Assembly (NCBI RefSeq): GCF_025917315.1
Contig: NZ_CP080627.1
Span: 3,596,001-3,660,000 of the forward strand
Direction of reading: 5' to 3'
Origin: Halomonas qaidamensis
Lineage (GTDB): Bacteria > Pseudomonadota > Gammaproteobacteria > Pseudomonadales > Halomonadaceae
Length of the DNA: 64,000 bases
Shown one piece after another: positions 53,761 through 62,235 of the stretch. The stretch's first letter is position 1. Every line of letters starts with the position of its first letter. Made by a program: the position numbers and the translations under genes. The notes under the pieces are model-generated. The model was not told the origin of the DNA. It did not search any database and saw only the letters and a program-made list of their open reading frames with translations.

Positions 53761-53786
53761 AAAAAAGGGGCAGCGCTGGCTGCCCC
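53761..53786 (-). terminator. Hairpin between teaA and teaB, attenuator or terminator
   Basis: Reading leftward, GGGGCAGC and GCTGCCCC form a perfect 8-bp stem (53767-53774 with 53779-53786, four-base loop) followed by TTTTTTA. It lies 42 bases after the teaA stop and before teaB. A partial terminator here would give more binding protein than membrane subunits, as is usual for such transporters. Confidence 0.85.
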
Positions 53787-53827
53787 CTGGGTGGTTTTCC
53801 GTTAAAGCGAGTGTACTAAACAGTCAA

Positions 53828-54874
53828 TCACTCGTTAGTTACGGCTTCGAGATCAGCTTTAAACTGTTCCAGTAGCTCAGCGCCTTTATCACCCGTCATT
53901 TCTAAGAAGGCTTCTTCGACCTGAGGAGCACGGTCACGGAAAGCCTGAATTTGATCTTCATCCAAACGTGTCACAGTCACTTCGTCGGAAGCTTCCTGAA
54001 TTTTAGCTAACGCTTCGTCAGCTAGCCCTTTAATGTGCTCGATTGTGTGATCATAGGCAGCATCAGACGCTTCCCGTACTAGCTCCTTATCTTCATCAGA
54101 CAAGCCATCATAGAAGTCCTGATTCGCCATCATAGCGGTAGTGAACCAACCATGGCCTGTAAAGGTAAGGTGCGGTGACACTTCATATAAACCGCCAGAC
54201 TCGATCCAGAAGATCGGATTTTCTTGACCATCGATAATACCGGTTTGCAGGCCACCATATACTTCGCCCCACGGCAGCGGAGTCGGTGTTGCACCAAAGG
54301 CATCATAAGTTTCTGAAAGCAAAGGGTTCGTCATGGTACGAATTTTTTTGTTATTCATATCATCCGGCGAGCTAATCGGCTCATCGGTAGTGACGACCAT
54401 TTCACCTTCAGGGTACATCTTCAGCAGCTCAAGACCTTGCTCGGCATAAAGCTCCGGGAACATCTCGTTAATAGCCTTACTCTCATCAAAGAAAGTGAGG
54501 ACAGTTTCTTCATCGGTAGGTAATAAGTAAGGAATGAAGAAAATTTGCGCTTCTGGAATAAGCGAACCAGTAAACCCAGGTGACTGGTTAACGAACTGAA
54601 GAATACCGTTTTGTGTCTGCTCCATGATGTCGTCAGACTCACCTAGCTCACCAAAACGATAAACCTGAACGCTGTGATCAGAATTCTCTTCAATATATTC
54701 TTTGAAGGCGTAAGCGAACACATCCTGAACGTCGCCTTCGTACTCTTCGTGGGCATAACGCCAGTTGTCTGCTTGAGCGGCAGCGCTGAGGCCAAATAAA
54801 AGTGCACCGATGCTCGCAGTCGTCATTAACTTGGTCGTTACTGAACGAGTCGAAATTAACTTGCTTGCCTTCAT
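53828..54874 (-). CDS. teaA: TeaA, periplasmic ectoine/hydroxyectoine-binding protein
   Basis: The 348-residue DctP-type protein has a signal peptide ending near AAAQA and a mature start DNWRYAHEEYEGDVQDVFAY. Long segments (GELGESDDIMEQTQNGILQF, PLPWGEVYGGLQTGIIDGQE, NPIFWIESGGLYEVSP) match H. elongata TeaA nearly residue for residue as I recall it, including the acidic start and the Trp/Phe segments that hold the ectoine ring. It captures ectoine in the periplasm and delivers it to TeaBC. AGGGGAA precedes the ATG. The 270 bases upstream, to 55142, are AT-rich, hold no gene and should carry the osmoregulated promoter. Confidence 0.95.
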   Translation of the reverse strand: MKASKLISTRSVTTKLMTTASIGALLFGLSAAAQADNWRYAHEEYEGDVQDVFAYAFKEYIEENSDHSVQVYRFGELGESDDIMEQTQNGILQFVNQSPGFTGSLIPEAQIFFIPYLLPTDEETVLTFFDESKAINEMFPELYAEQGLELLKMYPEGEMVVTTDEPISSPDDMNNKKIRTMTNPLLSETYDAFGATPTPLPWGEVYGGLQTGIIDGQENPIFWIESGGLYEVSPHLTFTGHGWFTTAMMANQDFYDGLSDEDKELVREASDAAYDHTIEHIKGLADEALAKIQEASDEVTVTRLDEDQIQAFRDRAPQVEEAFLEMTGDKGAELLEQFKADLEAVTNE

Positions 54875-55142
54875 GCGAAGTTCCCCTAGCAGTGGTAAGC
54901 GCGCTGTACGAGTGCGCCAGTATTCAATTTTTGTATAATGCGTGCTGCTCTAAAACACTCTACTCTTTGCCACGTTCGTTGCCACAGGTCTCTTGAAACA
55001 ACTGTCTTTATCAGCATTATTCATAAAAGCATGTCTTTTTTGATTCGTTTAGAACAGCCTTCAAAAATAGCTTTTAAAACAGTTAAAAAGAGTCATGACA
55101 CTCTTATAAACACGCGTTATTCAAAAATAGCTTAATTTCAGG

Positions 55143-55715
55143 CTAGCGCGGTCGCTCGTAGCGGTCAAGCTGTGTCGCAAGCCTATTAAGTGCCTCCCTA
55201 ACCTTCTCGCGTTCAGGTTGCACAACCACTTGCTCAAGTGCAAGCGCATCAAAAAACAGCCTATCTTGCAGCCATTGTGCAACATCATGCTGGCTTATAG
55301 CGCAGTTTGTTAAACGCTGTTTATGGGTAGACGCTTGCAATATCCATTGCTGCCAGCGTTGAAGATTCTCACGCTCAGCCTGCAACTCAGCCTGTTGAAG
55401 CGTCTTTCGCAACTGCGCAACGGCCCCATTGTTTACTGCTTGTGGCTTAAGTTCACGACGTAGCTGGCGTAAAACGGCCGTCACTGACTGCTGCCAGTGA
55501 TTGCTCGCTTTGCGCTCCACCGCCAACGCATCTGGCATTATCTGAAGGCCGTATTGGTAGAGCCAGCCATGGACTAGAAGCTCACACACATCAACCCCGG
55601 CCCTGTCCTGTAGCACAAGGCATGCTTGCTCAACCCCTGGCTGAGCATAAAATGCCAGTGCAAAATCCCATAGCGAAGCCTGCTGTAAGCGCTGTAATCG
55701 GTTAGAATCGAACAT
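55143..55715 (-). CDS. TIGR02444-family protein of unknown function
   Basis: From ATG 55715 the protein has 190 residues. The pattern ASLWDFALAFYAQPGVEQAC, then LQDRAGVDVCELLVHGWLYQ and a later VTAVLRQLRRELK is that of the TIGR02444/DUF2390 family, which in gammaproteobacteria lies beside the ABC-F gene. No function is assigned. It is helical, has no membrane span and ends in a charged tail. It is divergent from the ABC-F ATPase gene, with 29 bases between the two starts, so the promoters must overlap. Confidence 0.8.
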   Translation of the reverse strand: MFDSNRLQRLQQASLWDFALAFYAQPGVEQACLVLQDRAGVDVCELLVHGWLYQYGLQIMPDALAVERKASNHWQQSVTAVLRQLRRELKPQAVNNGAVAQLRKTLQQAELQAERENLQRWQQWILQASTHKQRLTNCAISQHDVAQWLQDRLFFDALALEQVVVQPEREKVREALNRLATQLDRYERPR

Positions 55716-55744
55716 TGATTTACCCACTTTTATCGGGAGAATGC

Positions 55745-57691
55745 ATGATCGCACTGCGCCAAGTCGCCCTGCAACGGGGCACACAAACACTACTCGATAA
55801 CGCTGATCTTACGCTCCACAGCGGCGTAAAAGCTGGCATTATCGGGGCAAACGGCGCCGGTAAGTCGAGCTTATTCAAACTTCTGCTAGGCGAGCTTGGC
55901 CCTGACCAAGGCGACGTTGAGATGAGCGGTGGCCAGCGGATAGCCCACATGGCCCAGGAAGTGGAAGCACTGGATCGACCCATTGTGGAGTACGTACTTG
56001 ATGGGGATCACGCGCTGCGTCAAGCTGAGACTGATCTGCTGGCTGCACGCAAAGCAGACGATGCGCATCGCGAGGCCGAGTTGCATGGCTTAATAGAAAC
56101 GCTGGATGGCTACACGGCAGAGTCGCGAGCATCGCAGCTATTGGTGGGGCTCGGTTTTGTGCAAGCGGATCTGCAGCGGCCCTTGTCGGACTTTTCCGGT
56201 GGCTGGCGTATGCGGGTGAATCTAGCCCGCACGCTATTTATGCCATCTGATTTATTGCTACTTGATGAGCCGACCAACCACCTTGATCTCGACGCCCTGC
56301 TTTGGCTTGAACAATGGCTAACCCGCTATCCAGGCACGTTGCTGCTCATTTCGCACGATCGTGACTTCCTAGATGCCGTATGTGATCACATCGTGCACAT
56401 GCACCACCAGACGCTAGAGCTCTACCGCGGCAACTATTCCCGCTTTGAGCGCACCCGAGCTGAAAAGCTTGCTTTGCAGCAGGCTGAAGCGGCCAAACAG
56501 CAGGCTCGCCGTGAAGAGATTGAGCGCTTTATTGCACGCTTTCGCGCCCAGGCAACAAAAGCAAAGCAGGCACAAAGCCGTGTGAAGATGCTGGAACGCA
56601 TGGGCGATATCGCCGTTGCTCATACAGATTCACCTTTTCACTTCACCCTACCTGCAGCAGATAAGACCTCACACCCGCTGCTAGTGCTGGATCAAGCCAC
56701 CTTGGGCTATCGCGGCGATACGGGGGATGTCGCCCAATTAAAGAAAGTCAACATTACGCTATTACCCGGCAGCCGCATTGGCCTGTTAGGCCCCAACGGC
56801 GCGGGTAAATCAACGCTGATTAAGTCACTGACCGGCGAGCTAGCGCTGCTAGAGGGTAAGCGGGTGCCTGGCGAGCATTTGGCCATTGGCTACTTTGCCC
56901 AGCACCAGCTGGAGAGCCTGGACGTGACCACGACACCGTTTGTCCATGTGCAGCGGCTCTCTCCTACCGCGAGCGACCAGGAAATTCGCAACTTCCTAGG
57001 TGGCTTTGGCTTTAAGGGCGATGACGCCTTTGGCGAAGTTGGCACCTACTCAGGCGGTGAAAAAGCGCGCTTGGCACTCGCGCTGGTTGCTTGGCAAAAA
57101 CCTAACCTCCTGCTACTCGATGAGCCAACCAACCATCTAGATCTGGAAATGCGCGAGGCGTTGACCGAGGCGCTGGCAAGCTTTGAAGGCACCGTCATTC
57201 TGGTATCCCACGATCGCCACCTATTGCGTGCCACAGTCGATGAGTTCTGGCGGGTGGCAGACCACCGGGTAGAACCCTTTGATGGCGACCTCGACGACTA
57301 CCGGGTATGGTTGAAGGCACGATTGGAAGAGAGCCGCCGGGATTCGCGCAGTGAGAAAAGCGACCGCCAAAGCCAACAGCCCAGCGGTGACCGCAAAGCA
57401 GCCCGTAAGGCAGCGGCGGAACTGCGCGAGAAACTACGGCCGCTGAAAAAAGAGCGCGATCAAGCTGAAAAAACCATGGAGAAAGCTCAGCGCGAGCTTG
57501 AAGAAGTAGAAGCTATTCTGGCTGACCCAATGCTTTATACCGACAGTGCTCGTAAAGTAGAGCTTACCGATGCACTTGCCCAACAGGCGAAAATCAAAAG
57601 CCGCCTGGACAACGCTGAACAGCAGTGGCTAGCAGCAGAGGAGGCGTTAGAAACCATGGAAGCGGAGCTGTTGGCCAGCGAAGACACCTAA
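55745..57691 (+). CDS. ABC-F family ATPase, YheS-like
   Basis: The 648-residue protein has two ABC domains without membrane spans: Walker A GANGAGKSSLFKL and GPNGAGKSTLIKS, signatures LSDFSGGWRMRV and YSGGEKARLAL, Walker B LLLLDEPTNHLDLDALLWLE and LLLLDEPTNHLDLE. Between the domains is the P-site-tRNA-interacting linker (RFIARFRAQATKAKQAQSRV). The C-terminus is a long charged coiled coil (LRPLKKERDQAEKTMEKAQR). This is the YheS type of ABC-F proteins, which bind the ribosomal E site to aid stalled translation. GGGAG precedes ATG 55745, ten codons inside the open frame. Confidence 0.9.
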   Translation: MIALRQVALQRGTQTLLDNADLTLHSGVKAGIIGANGAGKSSLFKLLLGELGPDQGDVEMSGGQRIAHMAQEVEALDRPIVEYVLDGDHALRQAETDLLAARKADDAHREAELHGLIETLDGYTAESRASQLLVGLGFVQADLQRPLSDFSGGWRMRVNLARTLFMPSDLLLLDEPTNHLDLDALLWLEQWLTRYPGTLLLISHDRDFLDAVCDHIVHMHHQTLELYRGNYSRFERTRAEKLALQQAEAAKQQARREEIERFIARFRAQATKAKQAQSRVKMLERMGDIAVAHTDSPFHFTLPAADKTSHPLLVLDQATLGYRGDTGDVAQLKKVNITLLPGSRIGLLGPNGAGKSTLIKSLTGELALLEGKRVPGEHLAIGYFAQHQLESLDVTTTPFVHVQRLSPTASDQEIRNFLGGFGFKGDDAFGEVGTYSGGEKARLALALVAWQKPNLLLLDEPTNHLDLEMREALTEALASFEGTVILVSHDRHLLRATVDEFWRVADHRVEPFDGDLDDYRVWLKARLEESRRDSRSEKSDRQSQQPSGDRKAARKAAAELREKLRPLKKERDQAEKTMEKAQRELEEVEAILADPMLYTDSARKVELTDALAQQAKIKSRLDNAEQQWLAAEEALETMEAELLASEDT

Positions 57692-57739
57692 GACCGCACC
57701 ACTACAAAGTTGCGCCACTCTCGCTCCAGCGCTAAAAAG

Positions 57740-58177
57740 TTAGCTTTCAAGCAAGAACGTTACCGGCCCATCGTTAACCAGCGCCACTTGCATATTCGCA
57801 CCGAACTGGCCGGTAGCCACAGTGGGCCAAGCAGAGCGGGCGCTGGACACCAAGTAATCAAACAACCGATGCCCTTCCTCAGGCGGAGCTGCACTAGAGA
57901 AGCTGGGACGCAGTCCTTTGCGCGTATCAGCGGCCAGGGTGAACTGAGACACTAGCAATAGGCCTCCGTTTGCCTGCTGTACGTTAAGATTCATCTTATC
58001 GTCGTGGTCGCTGAAGACACGATAGTGCAGCAGCTTATGCAATAGTTTTTCAGCATCAGCCTCGCTATCGCCTTTTTCAACACCCACTAATGCCAGCAAA
58101 CCATGGTCAATGGCTCCCACTGTTTCACCCTCGACCGTCACACTGGCATTTTTCACCCGCTGAATCAGTGCCTTCAC
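57740..58177 (-). CDS. dtd: D-aminoacyl-tRNA deacylase
   Basis: The 145-residue protein begins [20 protein letters not shown] and has the two Dtd signature motifs: [20 protein letters not shown] and, at the end, [12 protein letters not shown]. Dtd removes D-amino acids, and glycine mischarged on tRNA-Ala, from tRNA. Length matches the family (about 145). It is convergent with the ABC-F gene, with about 48 bases between stops. Confidence 0.96.
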   Translation of the reverse strand: MKALIQRVKNASVTVEGETVGAIDHGLLALVGVEKGDSEADAEKLLHKLLHYRVFSDHDDKMNLNVQQANGGLLLVSQFTLAADTRKGLRPSFSSAAPPEEGHRLFDYLVSSARSAWPTVATGQFGANMQVALVNDGPVTFLLES

Positions 58178-58256
58178 ACTTTCCCCTTACGATATTATCC
58201 CAAGAAGAGATAGTGTAATCGCTTGCCTAGGCGTCAGCCAAAAGCCTTTTACCGTC

Positions 58257-58838
58257 TTAACGCTGGCCTAACAGTGCATTACGAAAGTCATCGCTTAGTG
58301 GGCGCTCGCCCAACCAAATACCAAACAGAGCACTGGCGAACTCTACGCTCTCGTCTTCAAACACCACATCACCATTAAGGGCGAGCTGCAGCGCCTCCCC
58401 ATCCCAACTAAGCAGATAGCGATCACCAGGTGTGACATCACGATAGCCTTGGTTCAGCCGCTCTAGGTCCTCTTCGATCTGATTAAACTCGTAGAGTGTC
58501 AGCGACGCTTTTAGCGTTTTCTCAGTCGCTTCAGCAAAGTCGGCTGCCTCAATATCATGAAAATAAGCTAGCTCAAGACGCCGAGGCACATTACTCAACG
58601 GCTGTGGTTCAGTTTCCCCTTCAAGCTGATAGTAGGCCCCTGCATACGCCGTCCAAATCATGTAGCGAAACACCCCACTCCCTATTAACGCATAACGTTG
58701 CCCATCACTGTCCACGATGCGCTCAAAGCGCTCCCCTCGCTCGGTGACGCTATCGGCCAATACATTAGGCGCCAATAGGCAAATACCTACTGTTAACAGC
58801 GCGCCTAGCGCTAAAGGATATTTGTGTACAGATAGCAT
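58257..58838 (-). CDS. Chalcone-isomerase-like periplasmic protein
   Basis: From ATG 58838 the product has 193 residues with a signal peptide (YPLALGALLTVGICLLAPNV, then LADS). The rest has the bacterial chalcone-isomerase-like pattern: ALIGSGVFRYMIWTAYAGAY, RRLELAYFHDIEAADFAEAT, LEFNQI-type helix and DRYLLSWDGEALQLALNG, ending FASALFGIWLGERPLSDDFR. Bacterial members are thought to bind lipids or heme-like ligands rather than catalyse the plant reaction. AGAGG lies eight bases before ATG 58838. It stands alone between dtd and a stress-protein gene. Confidence 0.8.
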   Translation of the reverse strand: MLSVHKYPLALGALLTVGICLLAPNVLADSVTERGERFERIVDSDGQRYALIGSGVFRYMIWTAYAGAYYQLEGETEPQPLSNVPRRLELAYFHDIEAADFAEATEKTLKASLTLYEFNQIEEDLERLNQGYRDVTPGDRYLLSWDGEALQLALNGDVVFEDESVEFASALFGIWLGERPLSDDFRNALLGQR

Positions 58839-58909
58839 AGCGAAAACCTCTTTCACTCGGAATATTAGCTATACATACACAAAATAAAAATAAAGGTTCC
58901 GTACAACAA

Positions 58910-59755
58910 TTACCAAGAGCGACACAACATGAGATCACAATGAGGTTCGCCCAGCAGCATTTCGGTCACTTGGCTAGTGTGCTGGGGCTGGCCACGGCTA
59001 CCAATAATCACTAAATCGGGTGAGTGGCGCTTCATATAATCGTGGAGCACATCGCAGGGCTGCCCTGGCTCAAGCACTAGCTCGACATCAGGCACGCCAT
59101 CAAGATCGCGCATTAAACTCTCAATTTCGTTATCCAGCGTCCTACGTAAGCGCTCTACTTCATGATCTCGCCACTGGGCAAAATTAGCCTGAGAGCCCAG
59201 CTCGCGCTCTCCAGGCAAGCTCCAGGCATGCAGGAGTGTCAGCTTCGCTTCAGGGAAGCGAATGAGTGCCTCCCTGAGTGTTTGACGAGCGGTAAGCGAA
59301 AAATCGATTGGCACCAGGATATGTTGCCAGGGCTGGGTTGGTAGATAAGAGGCGACCACCACTGGGCAGGGCGCACTTCTCAACACACGCATAACGGTAG
59401 TGCCTAAAAGAAGGTCTTTTTGCCCGCGTTTACGGTGCATACCCATAATAATTAACGAGGCATTGCGTTCGTGAGCTTCTCGAACGATTTCAACATGCGG
59501 CGCACCCACAACGGTCTGAATGAGTAACGAAGGCGCTTCCAGCGCGTAATCTTCGCGCAGATCGGTCAGGGTGGCGCTGATGTCTTCATTCACCGCGCTT
59601 TCAACGTCGTGAAGAACACGACGGGGCAGATAGGGGTCAAGGACATGAAGAATGTCGAGCTGCGCTCCTTGGGCATAGGCTAGCCGTAAAGCTCGGGCAA
59701 AAGCAGCTCGGTTATCCTGAGAAAGATCCGTAGCAAATAGCAGCGTGCGAGACAT
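58910..59755 (-). CDS. Universal stress protein with two UspA domains
   Basis: The 281-residue protein contains two tandem Usp folds. The first starts TLLFATDLSQDNRAAFARAL and ends with SLIIMGMHRKRGQKDLLLG, then TTVMRVLRSAPCPVVV; the second starts HILVPIDFSLTARQTLREAL and ends with DLVIIGSRGQPQHTSQVTEM, then LLGEPHCDLMLC. The first has the ATP-type G-2x-G-9x pattern roughly preserved (GMHRKRGQKDLLLG); the second is altered. Such tandem proteins of the UspE type respond to general stress. It is a single gene with AAGGAG before the start. It is unrelated in position to teaD. Confidence 0.85.
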   Translation of the reverse strand: MSRTLLFATDLSQDNRAAFARALRLAYAQGAQLDILHVLDPYLPRRVLHDVESAVNEDISATLTDLREDYALEAPSLLIQTVVGAPHVEIVREAHERNASLIIMGMHRKRGQKDLLLGTTVMRVLRSAPCPVVVASYLPTQPWQHILVPIDFSLTARQTLREALIRFPEAKLTLLHAWSLPGERELGSQANFAQWRDHEVERLRRTLDNEIESLMRDLDGVPDVELVLEPGQPCDVLHDYMKRHSPDLVIIGSRGQPQHTSQVTEMLLGEPHCDLMLCRSW

Positions 59756-59912
59756 GGCACAACTCCTTGGCCGATCAAGTCGGCACCGTCAGTAGGCACG
59801 TTAGATAGCCATACAGGCACTGTTCAGCATGGTGTTCGTTTGTACATACCGCAAGGTGTCTCTTACCTTTTCCACCGCTGCTCTACATGCTTATTGCGCT
59901 AGATCATTTCTC

Positions 59913-60743
59913 TTACCACCACGCGTGAAAATGATGTACAGGTCCTCGCCCACGACCGACATTGAGGCGAGCGCTCGCTTCTAATGCAGCATGCAACCAC
60001 TGTTTTGCTTCACCAATTGCCTGCTTAGGCGCGCTGGCCTCTGCATCAGCAGGCAGTTTCGCCAAGCACGCCGCAATTGCAGAGGAGAGTGCGCAGCCTG
60101 TGCCGTGCAGGTTGTCAGTGGCAATACGCGAGGCAGGAAGCCATGTGTGTCCATTTGGGGTTGCCAGTAAATCTGGACAAGTATCCCCACGCAGATGACC
60201 TCCTTTCAGCACCACGTAAGGCGCTCCCAACTCCACCAGCGCTGGCAGCATCGCTTCCATATCGTCTAGTGAAGTAGGCGGTTCGGTATTTAAGAGCACC
60301 GCCGCTTCGGGCAAATTAGGCGTAATGACGTCCGCTAAAGGTACCAGTATGTCGCGCACTGCGCGTATGCCAGCATCGCCAACCAAAATATCACCACTTT
60401 TTGCCACCATAACCGGGTCCAAGACGACCCAACGGGGACGGTTTTGGCGCAACACATCAGCAATGACCTCAGCAACTTCACGGCTAGCGACCATGCCAAT
60501 TTTAACCGCCTCTAATTCGACGTCATTTAACAGGTGCGCTAACTGCTCACGAATGACCTGAGCCGACACAGGGTACACCGCTGCCACGCCACACGTGTTT
60601 TGCACCGTCAGTGCTGTCACCACACTGGTGCCATAAGTACCTAAAGCGGAAAACGTCTTTAGGTCTGCTTGAATACCTGCGCCACCAGAAGGGTCAGAAC
60701 CCGCGATGGTGAGTACATTGCGAAGGCGGGAGTCGATAGACAT
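59913..60743 (-). CDS. thiD: Hydroxymethylpyrimidine/phosphomethylpyrimidine kinase
   Basis: The 276-residue protein has VLTIAGSDPSGGAGIQADLK at the N-terminus, GTYGTSVVTALTVQNTCGV, AVKIGMVASREVAEVIADVL, WVVLDPVMVAKSGDILVGDA, TPNLPEAAVLL and the anion-hole DNLHGTGCALSSAIAACLAK. These are the ThiD motifs; it phosphorylates HMP twice for the pyrimidine half of thiamine. It lies about 15 kb from thiS-thiG and is not in their operon. No TPP riboswitch is apparent upstream. A single-domain ThiD, with no ThiE fusion. Confidence 0.95.
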   Translation of the reverse strand: MSIDSRLRNVLTIAGSDPSGGAGIQADLKTFSALGTYGTSVVTALTVQNTCGVAAVYPVSAQVIREQLAHLLNDVELEAVKIGMVASREVAEVIADVLRQNRPRWVVLDPVMVAKSGDILVGDAGIRAVRDILVPLADVITPNLPEAAVLLNTEPPTSLDDMEAMLPALVELGAPYVVLKGGHLRGDTCPDLLATPNGHTWLPASRIATDNLHGTGCALSSAIAACLAKLPADAEASAPKQAIGEAKQWLHAALEASARLNVGRGRGPVHHFHAWW

Positions 60744-60849
60744 GGGGTTCCTTACTTAACGGTTCAGTAGTTCTCTAGCATACCCAAATGCGCAGCTAAA
60801 CAAGAACTGCTTAAGCAAGGACTTTTTAGACAGGGCTGCTTAAATAAAA

Positions 60850-60875
60850 CAATGGCCGCCCTTAGGCGGCCATTG
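60850..60875 (-). terminator. Rho-independent terminator after the TRAP operon
   Basis: CAATGGCCGCC and GGCGGCCATTG are perfect 11-bp arms (60850-60860 and 60865-60875, four-base loop). Read leftward, TTTTATTT follows. It lies 67 bases beyond the stop of the TRAP binding-protein gene, which is transcribed in this direction. Confidence 0.9.
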
Positions 60876-60921
60876 CATGTTCAACAAGCGTAAAATGCCA
60901 ATAGCATATTTATGTCACTAT

Positions 60922-60949
60922 TAGGCCTTTACTGCTAGGCCTTTACTGC
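60922..60949. repeat. 14-bp tandem duplication across the TRAP binding-protein stop codon
   Basis: TAGGCCTTTACTGC occurs twice in direct succession (60922-60935 and 60936-60949). The right copy contains the stop codon and last codons of the gene at 60943. Confidence 0.9.
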
Positions 60950-62052
60950 CTCGCATCCCCCTCGGGATTACGCGCGTTGTAATACGCCTGTTCAGAAATC
61001 GCATGGTAGTCTTCTACCTTATTCTGAAACGCTTGGTACGACTCATAGATACGCGTTGCCAGCTCGCTAGACTCCGCCAGCTCTGCCACGACATCGGCAG
61101 AGTGCTCACGGGCTTGAGCAAGAACATCATCAGGGATACGGCGCAACTCAACGTCATGCTCGTTGACCAACGTCACTAGCGCATCGTTATTACGCGCGGT
61201 GTATTCGTCTAGCACATTAGCATTAACATCGCGCACGGCCGTGGTAAGAATGGCCTGTAAATCTGCCGGTAGTTCAGCCATCGCTTCTTCGTTCACAATA
61301 GCTTCAAACATTACGGTCGGCTCGTGCCAACCTGGGTAATAGTAATAATCAGCGGCTTGGTGCAGGCCAAAGGCTAAGTCGTTATATGGGCCAATCCATT
61401 CGGTTGCATCAATGGCGCCAGACTGTAGCGAGGTGAAAATTTCACCGCCCGGCATGTTAACTATCGCTACGCCCATACGGCTCATTACTTCACCACCAAG
61501 CCCTGGCATACGCATTTTCAAACCATCAAGGTCATCAACCGAGTTGATTTCCTTGTTGTACCAACCGCCCATTTGTACACCAGAAGCACCGGCCACCAGC
61601 ACATCGACACCGAAGTCATCATACAACTCGTTCCAAAGCTCCATACCGCCGCCAAAATGCAGCCAAGCATTCATTTCCTGTGCGTTCATGCCAAACGGTA
61701 CGGCAGCAAAGAACTGCGCAGCGGGCGCTTTGCCTTTCCAGTAATAAGAAGCCGAGTGGCCAAGTTCAGCGGTACCATCGGATACAGCATCAAATACTTC
61801 AAACCCCGGCACCAACTGACCAGCGCCAAAGACTTCAATGGTCAGGCGACCATCGGACATCTCTTCCACCAACTGCGAGAGCCGCTCAGGCCCCTGCCCT
61901 ACACCTGGGAAGTTTTTCGGCCAAGAGGTGACCATTTTCCAGCGAAAGTTTTCTTGCGCCTGGGCCTGATTATCAAAACTTGAAACCACCAGCAAGCTAG
62001 CGGATAGCGCAGTTGTCATCGCAATAGCGACAGGTAGAGCTTTGGCTTTCAT
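60943..62052 (-). CDS. TRAP transporter binding protein, DctP family, TakP-like
   Basis: From ATG 62052 the protein has 369 residues with a signal peptide (ALPVAIAMTTALSASLLVVS, cleavage after QAQA). The mature part FRWKMVTSWPKNFPGVGQGP, GTAELGHSASYYWKGKAPAA, GGWYNKEINSVDDLDGLKMR, IFTSLQSGAIDATEWIGPYN and YYYPGWHEPTVMFEAIVNEE matches the TakP group of TRAP binding proteins, which bind 2-oxo acids or similar carboxylates, often as dimers with a metal ion. The true ligand is unknown. It is the last gene of a leftward TRAP operon and ends before the terminator at 60850. AGAGGG precedes the ATG. Confidence 0.88.
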   Translation of the reverse strand: MKAKALPVAIAMTTALSASLLVVSSFDNQAQAQENFRWKMVTSWPKNFPGVGQGPERLSQLVEEMSDGRLTIEVFGAGQLVPGFEVFDAVSDGTAELGHSASYYWKGKAPAAQFFAAVPFGMNAQEMNAWLHFGGGMELWNELYDDFGVDVLVAGASGVQMGGWYNKEINSVDDLDGLKMRMPGLGGEVMSRMGVAIVNMPGGEIFTSLQSGAIDATEWIGPYNDLAFGLHQAADYYYYPGWHEPTVMFEAIVNEEAMAELPADLQAILTTAVRDVNANVLDEYTARNNDALVTLVNEHDVELRRIPDDVLAQAREHSADVVAELAESSELATRIYESYQAFQNKVEDYHAISEQAYYNARNPEGDARQ

Positions 62053-62235
62053 ACGAACCCTCTTATTTCTATTTTTACTGTTATGGGTAGAGAGATTACC
62101 GCCTAGCACTATTGGCCAGGCGGTCTGTTACAAGCCGTGACTATTTATAGCTTTGCGGCTTTACTTAAGATTGCCACTCTGTGCCGTTGATAGTAACGAT
62201 ATTTTTCAACTCGGCACTCATCAAAACAGCGTATG

